Part shown: positions 60,663-64,000 of the stretch, in pieces
Layout: each line of letters begins with the position of its first letter
Position numbering within the stretch: position 1 is the first letter of the stretch
Assembly: GCA_007258455.2 (NCBI GenBank)
Contig: VDFB02193867.1
Location: forward strand, 564,428,809-564,492,808
From: Sequoia sempervirens
Taxonomy: Eukaryota > Streptophyta > Pinopsida > Cupressales > Cupressaceae
Reading direction: 5' to 3'
DNA: 64,000 bases
Notes under the pieces: model-generated
Seen by the model: the letters and a program-made list of their open reading frames with translations, nothing else
Databases searched by the model: none
What the model was told of the DNA's origin: nothing
Translations under genes and position numbers: made by a program

Positions 60663-63600
60663 CTATTCCTTTGGAAGCTCCTCATTGACAATAGGGTTGT
60701 CCTCTTGCTTCTTTGACACTGTATACTCTATGAACTTTAGAATGACTGGCTGGAGCTTGTCTACCTCAATGATCCCGTACTACAACATCTGGTAGCTCCA
60801 TTCCTTTGCATTATCTTCAAGCTTTCTCCAGTCTTCATCATAATTTATGCCCTGATCTCTGAACAACTCCAATTGGTCGAAGGCATGGCCGGTGCCCCAC
60901 CATTGTCTCGCTCGCATAGTTTGTCCAATCCGTTCCAGTTTTGATCCCAACCGTGCCTTCTTCTGCCACCCCCAAACACTGATATATTCCATCTCTTAAG
61001 CCGACAACAAAACTCATGAATTCCACTATTATTTCACTGGACATCCCATCCTCCATTTGCTTCTGAAAGTAAGGTTTTACCATTTTCGGATCCATCTGTA
61101 CTGCAGGCATGTCATACTCCATCATCAGCTTGAGATATCGAGTGCATTCCGCCCTTATTTCCTTGACCCATTCGATGTTTGGATCCAACTTACTCATTAT
61201 TTGTTCTAGCCTTTCTTTTCTATTATCAAAATCCCACCTCCACACATCCATCAACCAGTTATCATCCCTTTTTGAATGCAAGTTCCTTTTTCCATGTAGT
61301 CTTTGGTAACTGGAGGATGGCCTCAATCTTTGGATAGGTGGAGTCGTACGTTATAGGGAAGTTGGTGCAGAGATTCCTTGTGCTCTTGAGAGATTGTTGT
61401 AGGTCCAAGAACTTGTTGGTCATTCAAACATCTCAGCTAATACCCATGTTCCCAACATACAGGACCTGTCAGAACCATCTCTCTGTAGTCTTGTCCAAGT
61501 TCTTTCTTCTTTCCAACTTGTCAATTTGTTCTTTGGACAGCAGTTGAGGTGGAGCTACGGATGTGGTAGGTAGGTCATCTACTAAGGACCATTATTGGAT
61601 GTAATCTATCAAGGAAACTACTTGTGCCTTAAGCTCATCCTTTGAAACCTTGTCCTATTTTATTAGGTGCACCACTGTAGCCACCAACTCCTCAAGATAC
61701 CCCACTTTATGCTCTCTAGTAGTAGTTCCTAGATCAATGGTGGAGATGTGGTAGCTTATTCCTTCCCTGCCCACCACTGGCATGGCTATTTGTGCTACTC
61801 AAGACCCAGAAGCATCCATTGTTACCTTGGACCTAATCTTAGGCTTCTTCTCTTTTCTAGTTGTGATTTGCACTTGGGCTAGGATAGCCTTCAACTTCAC
61901 TCTTGGGTCCTTTAGTGTGGGAGTTTTCTTTTCAAGCTATCTCTCCAGCCATTCAAGCATAGCAGACTTTTCCTTAGGTGATCCATGATCACCCTCGCCT
62001 TCTTCGACCAAGACCTCTATTTTCTTATCTCTAGGGGCCCTTTCTTCCATTTTAGCAGCATCTCCTTCTTCTTCATCGAAGTCCTGGATGAGCACAAGGA
62101 ATTTGATGGGAGACTTGGTAGGTAATTGCTACTAGAGACTTTCTTCTTTCTCTATTTCCTTCCCCTTCTTTTCCCCAGTTTGCTCAACCTCGTGCACGTG
62201 CTCCTTGGGCTATTCAATTTCTAGGCCTTTGATAGTTTGAGCCTCACCCTTAGGCTTATCTTCTCCTTCCTTGTCTTCTTGTTGTTGTCCCTCTTCTCTA
62301 AGAGGTGACCTTTCTTCCTCTTCTTCAATGCCCTTCAACTGCCAAGCCATCTCTTCTTTAAGGTCATCGTTGAAGGTTTGGATGATGACCCTACCACCGG
62401 CATCCTCCTCCTCATCTTTTCTTTGTGAAGAGCCTATTCCTTCCTCTTCATAGGCCACCCTGTCAATTGTGCAGTGTTCATACTCTGGGTGCTCATGGTA
62501 TTCATCAGCTTCCTCTTTGAATGGCTTCAAGGCCTCTTGCTCCTATCTCTCCCACTCCTTAGAGATTAGCATGGTGGCCTTCATAGCTGGTGGTCCTGCT
62601 AGAGACTATGAAGGTTTAGTAGTAGCGAGGACCTACAATAGGGCCGCTTGAAGAGTGGGATCCATAAGGGTCTGGGAGAGCTCAAAAGGGAGATTCTTTA
62701 TGTGTTTCGAGAAGGCCTCAGGCAAGGCGAGAGCAGGCATCGATGCTATCACTATAACTAATGGGAGTGATGTGGTAGGTGAAATGGAAGCAAAGGAAGG
62801 AGGAGTAGTTAAAGTGAAGGAAGAGTCGATCACTATTATAGGCTCAGTCAGAGGTGAAGGGGCAAGATGTATTGTGATGTCCACTACCGGTAGGGATGTG
62901 GCGACCATGGCTAAGGAGGTAGATGATGGGACAGTCAAAATAGGGAGAGCTGAAAGAGGTTTTAATTGATATGTACCTTTTGATTCTTCACCTTCTTGGA
63001 TTATGAGCTACTCTATGGTGCATCCTATTTGCTTGAGTCTTTTAGAAGGTGAGCCTCCTGGATCTTTCCTTGTATATACTTTGGGATCCAGAGACTACTT
63101 CATTTCTATTTCTTTCCTCTTCTTAGATCCGGTGATTGGAGGATACTTGGATTTCCCACCCATTGAAGTAGTGGCAGCAGCCTCCTCCATGGCACTTGGC
63201 TCACTTTTGAGTCCTTCATATGTTAGGACCACCCCTTGCTATTTTAATTGGGCCACTTGCCCATCAACCCATTCTTTGGTATGGGCCAAGATCAGCTTGG
63301 TTATAATGTCGAGGTCATCAACCTCCTGCTTGTCCTAGTGTATTGTTGGTAGCAGAAAGTTGGTGACTGTAGGGTATCTAGGGTCCATTACAGTGCTTTC
63401 ATCCTCTTCAACCTGATCCGATATGGAAAATGGTTGCACCCTTCTTATGAAGTATGTAGTCATCCACATGTAGTGCCTTGCATGTACTTCCTTGTCGTCC
63501 TAACAATTTTCCCAGAAATCCTTGACATTGTGTAAATGGGCATACTCTGGCCCTAGTGCTTTCCTTACATGCCCATATGGGTCCATCCATGGGTGAGGAG

Positions 63601-64000
63601 TATGTAATTAGAAGTGGTATTCCACTAGCTCCTTTTCTAAATTCCCAGGGCACTGGGAAGTTTGCAGTTTGTACATGCCCCAACCAAGGGTCAAGGGATA
63701 GGAGATTCTTGCCAAGTTTTTGCCACTGAAGACTAACTGTATGTGTTGGAGCTTCCAGGAAAGTTCCAATAGGATGATCCAGTCATTGGAGTATAAGGGC
63801 AGTCTATTCAGTCTTTTAGTGAAACCCTGGGCAGGAATGTACGTGAAATTTGGGTACTAAATGAAAAGGAAGGCATATTGCTTTAGGAATGCCTGAGAAC
63901 TATGAGAGACCCTTCTCTTGAAATCCCTTGCAATCATTCTAATGATATGATTGATGAAGGCATCATTGACCCTACAATCCTCCTTGAAATTCTAGAACTA
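60663..64000 (-). pseudogene. Long broken minus-strand coding region, unrecognised, runs off window
   Basis: Protein-like sequence continues on the minus strand for 3.3 kb with only scattered stops and at least one frameshift (near 60970). I do not recognise the family. Visible parts, from the N-terminal side: aromatic-rich sequence with MDPRYPTVTNFLLP near 63340-63400; a stretch rich in Ser, Thr, Pro and Ala at 62633-62938; a strongly acidic Glu/Lys/Gln-rich region at 62210-62530; then charged sequence, a helical block at 60990-61326 (EWVKEIRAECTRYLKLMMEY, KPYFQKQMEDGMSSEIIVEF) and a tail with DQGINYDEDWRKLEDNAKEW, ending in TAG at 60665-60663. It could be an antisense extra gene of a Tat-like element or a decayed captured host gene. 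The coding call is fairly sure; identity is unknown. Confidence 0.6.

Overview
The window is wall-to-wall plant retrotransposon sequence. No ordinary host gene, tRNA or rRNA can be recognised. AT-rich DNA, 8 kb chromoviruses, very long Tat-lineage elements, nested insertions and heavy decay point to a seed plant with a very large genome. A gymnosperm is likely, but that is inference.

Layout. 1-14349: two chromovirus units (Ty3/gypsy with a C-terminal chromodomain) in tandem on the + strand, sharing the middle LTR (LTR-body-LTR-body-LTR). 14350-19013: the 3' region of a minus-strand Tat-type element, carrying a plant mobile domain (PMD) pseudogene that reads +. 19014-19113: 100 N. 19540-48514: a plus-strand Tat-lineage element, about 29 kb with its insertions. 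Its parts in order are a 5' LTR fragment, leader, gag, protease, G-patch-like linker, RT, RNase H, second RNase H, integrase, A-rich minisatellite, PMD pseudogene on the opposite strand, polypurine tract and 3' LTR. Nested in it are a 4.0 kb LTR-like insertion (29779-33802) and a complete minus-strand chromovirus (38698-46694, TSD GCTAA). 48849-58476: the 3' part of a second, diverged Tat-like family with the same plan (antisense PMD, short-period repeats, polypurine tract, LTR), interrupted by a 2.8 kb non-autonomous LTR element (54363-57204, TSD AAGGT). 58477-64000: a possible leader of another element, then a long broken minus-strand coding region I cannot identify.

The left part (up to 19013) and the right part (29676-46694) are inverted copies of each other, including a chromovirus inserted at the same base. 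The inner junction falls on the N gap, so the inversion may be a real duplication or a scaffolding artefact.

Most relevant to the search for something new: two different Tat-like families each carry an antisense PMD gene, with short-period (about 20-22 bp) degenerate repeats on the upstream side of that gene. In the first family the same repeat motif also occurs in the 5' leader in the opposite orientation. Decay is dominated by CAG to TAG changes.
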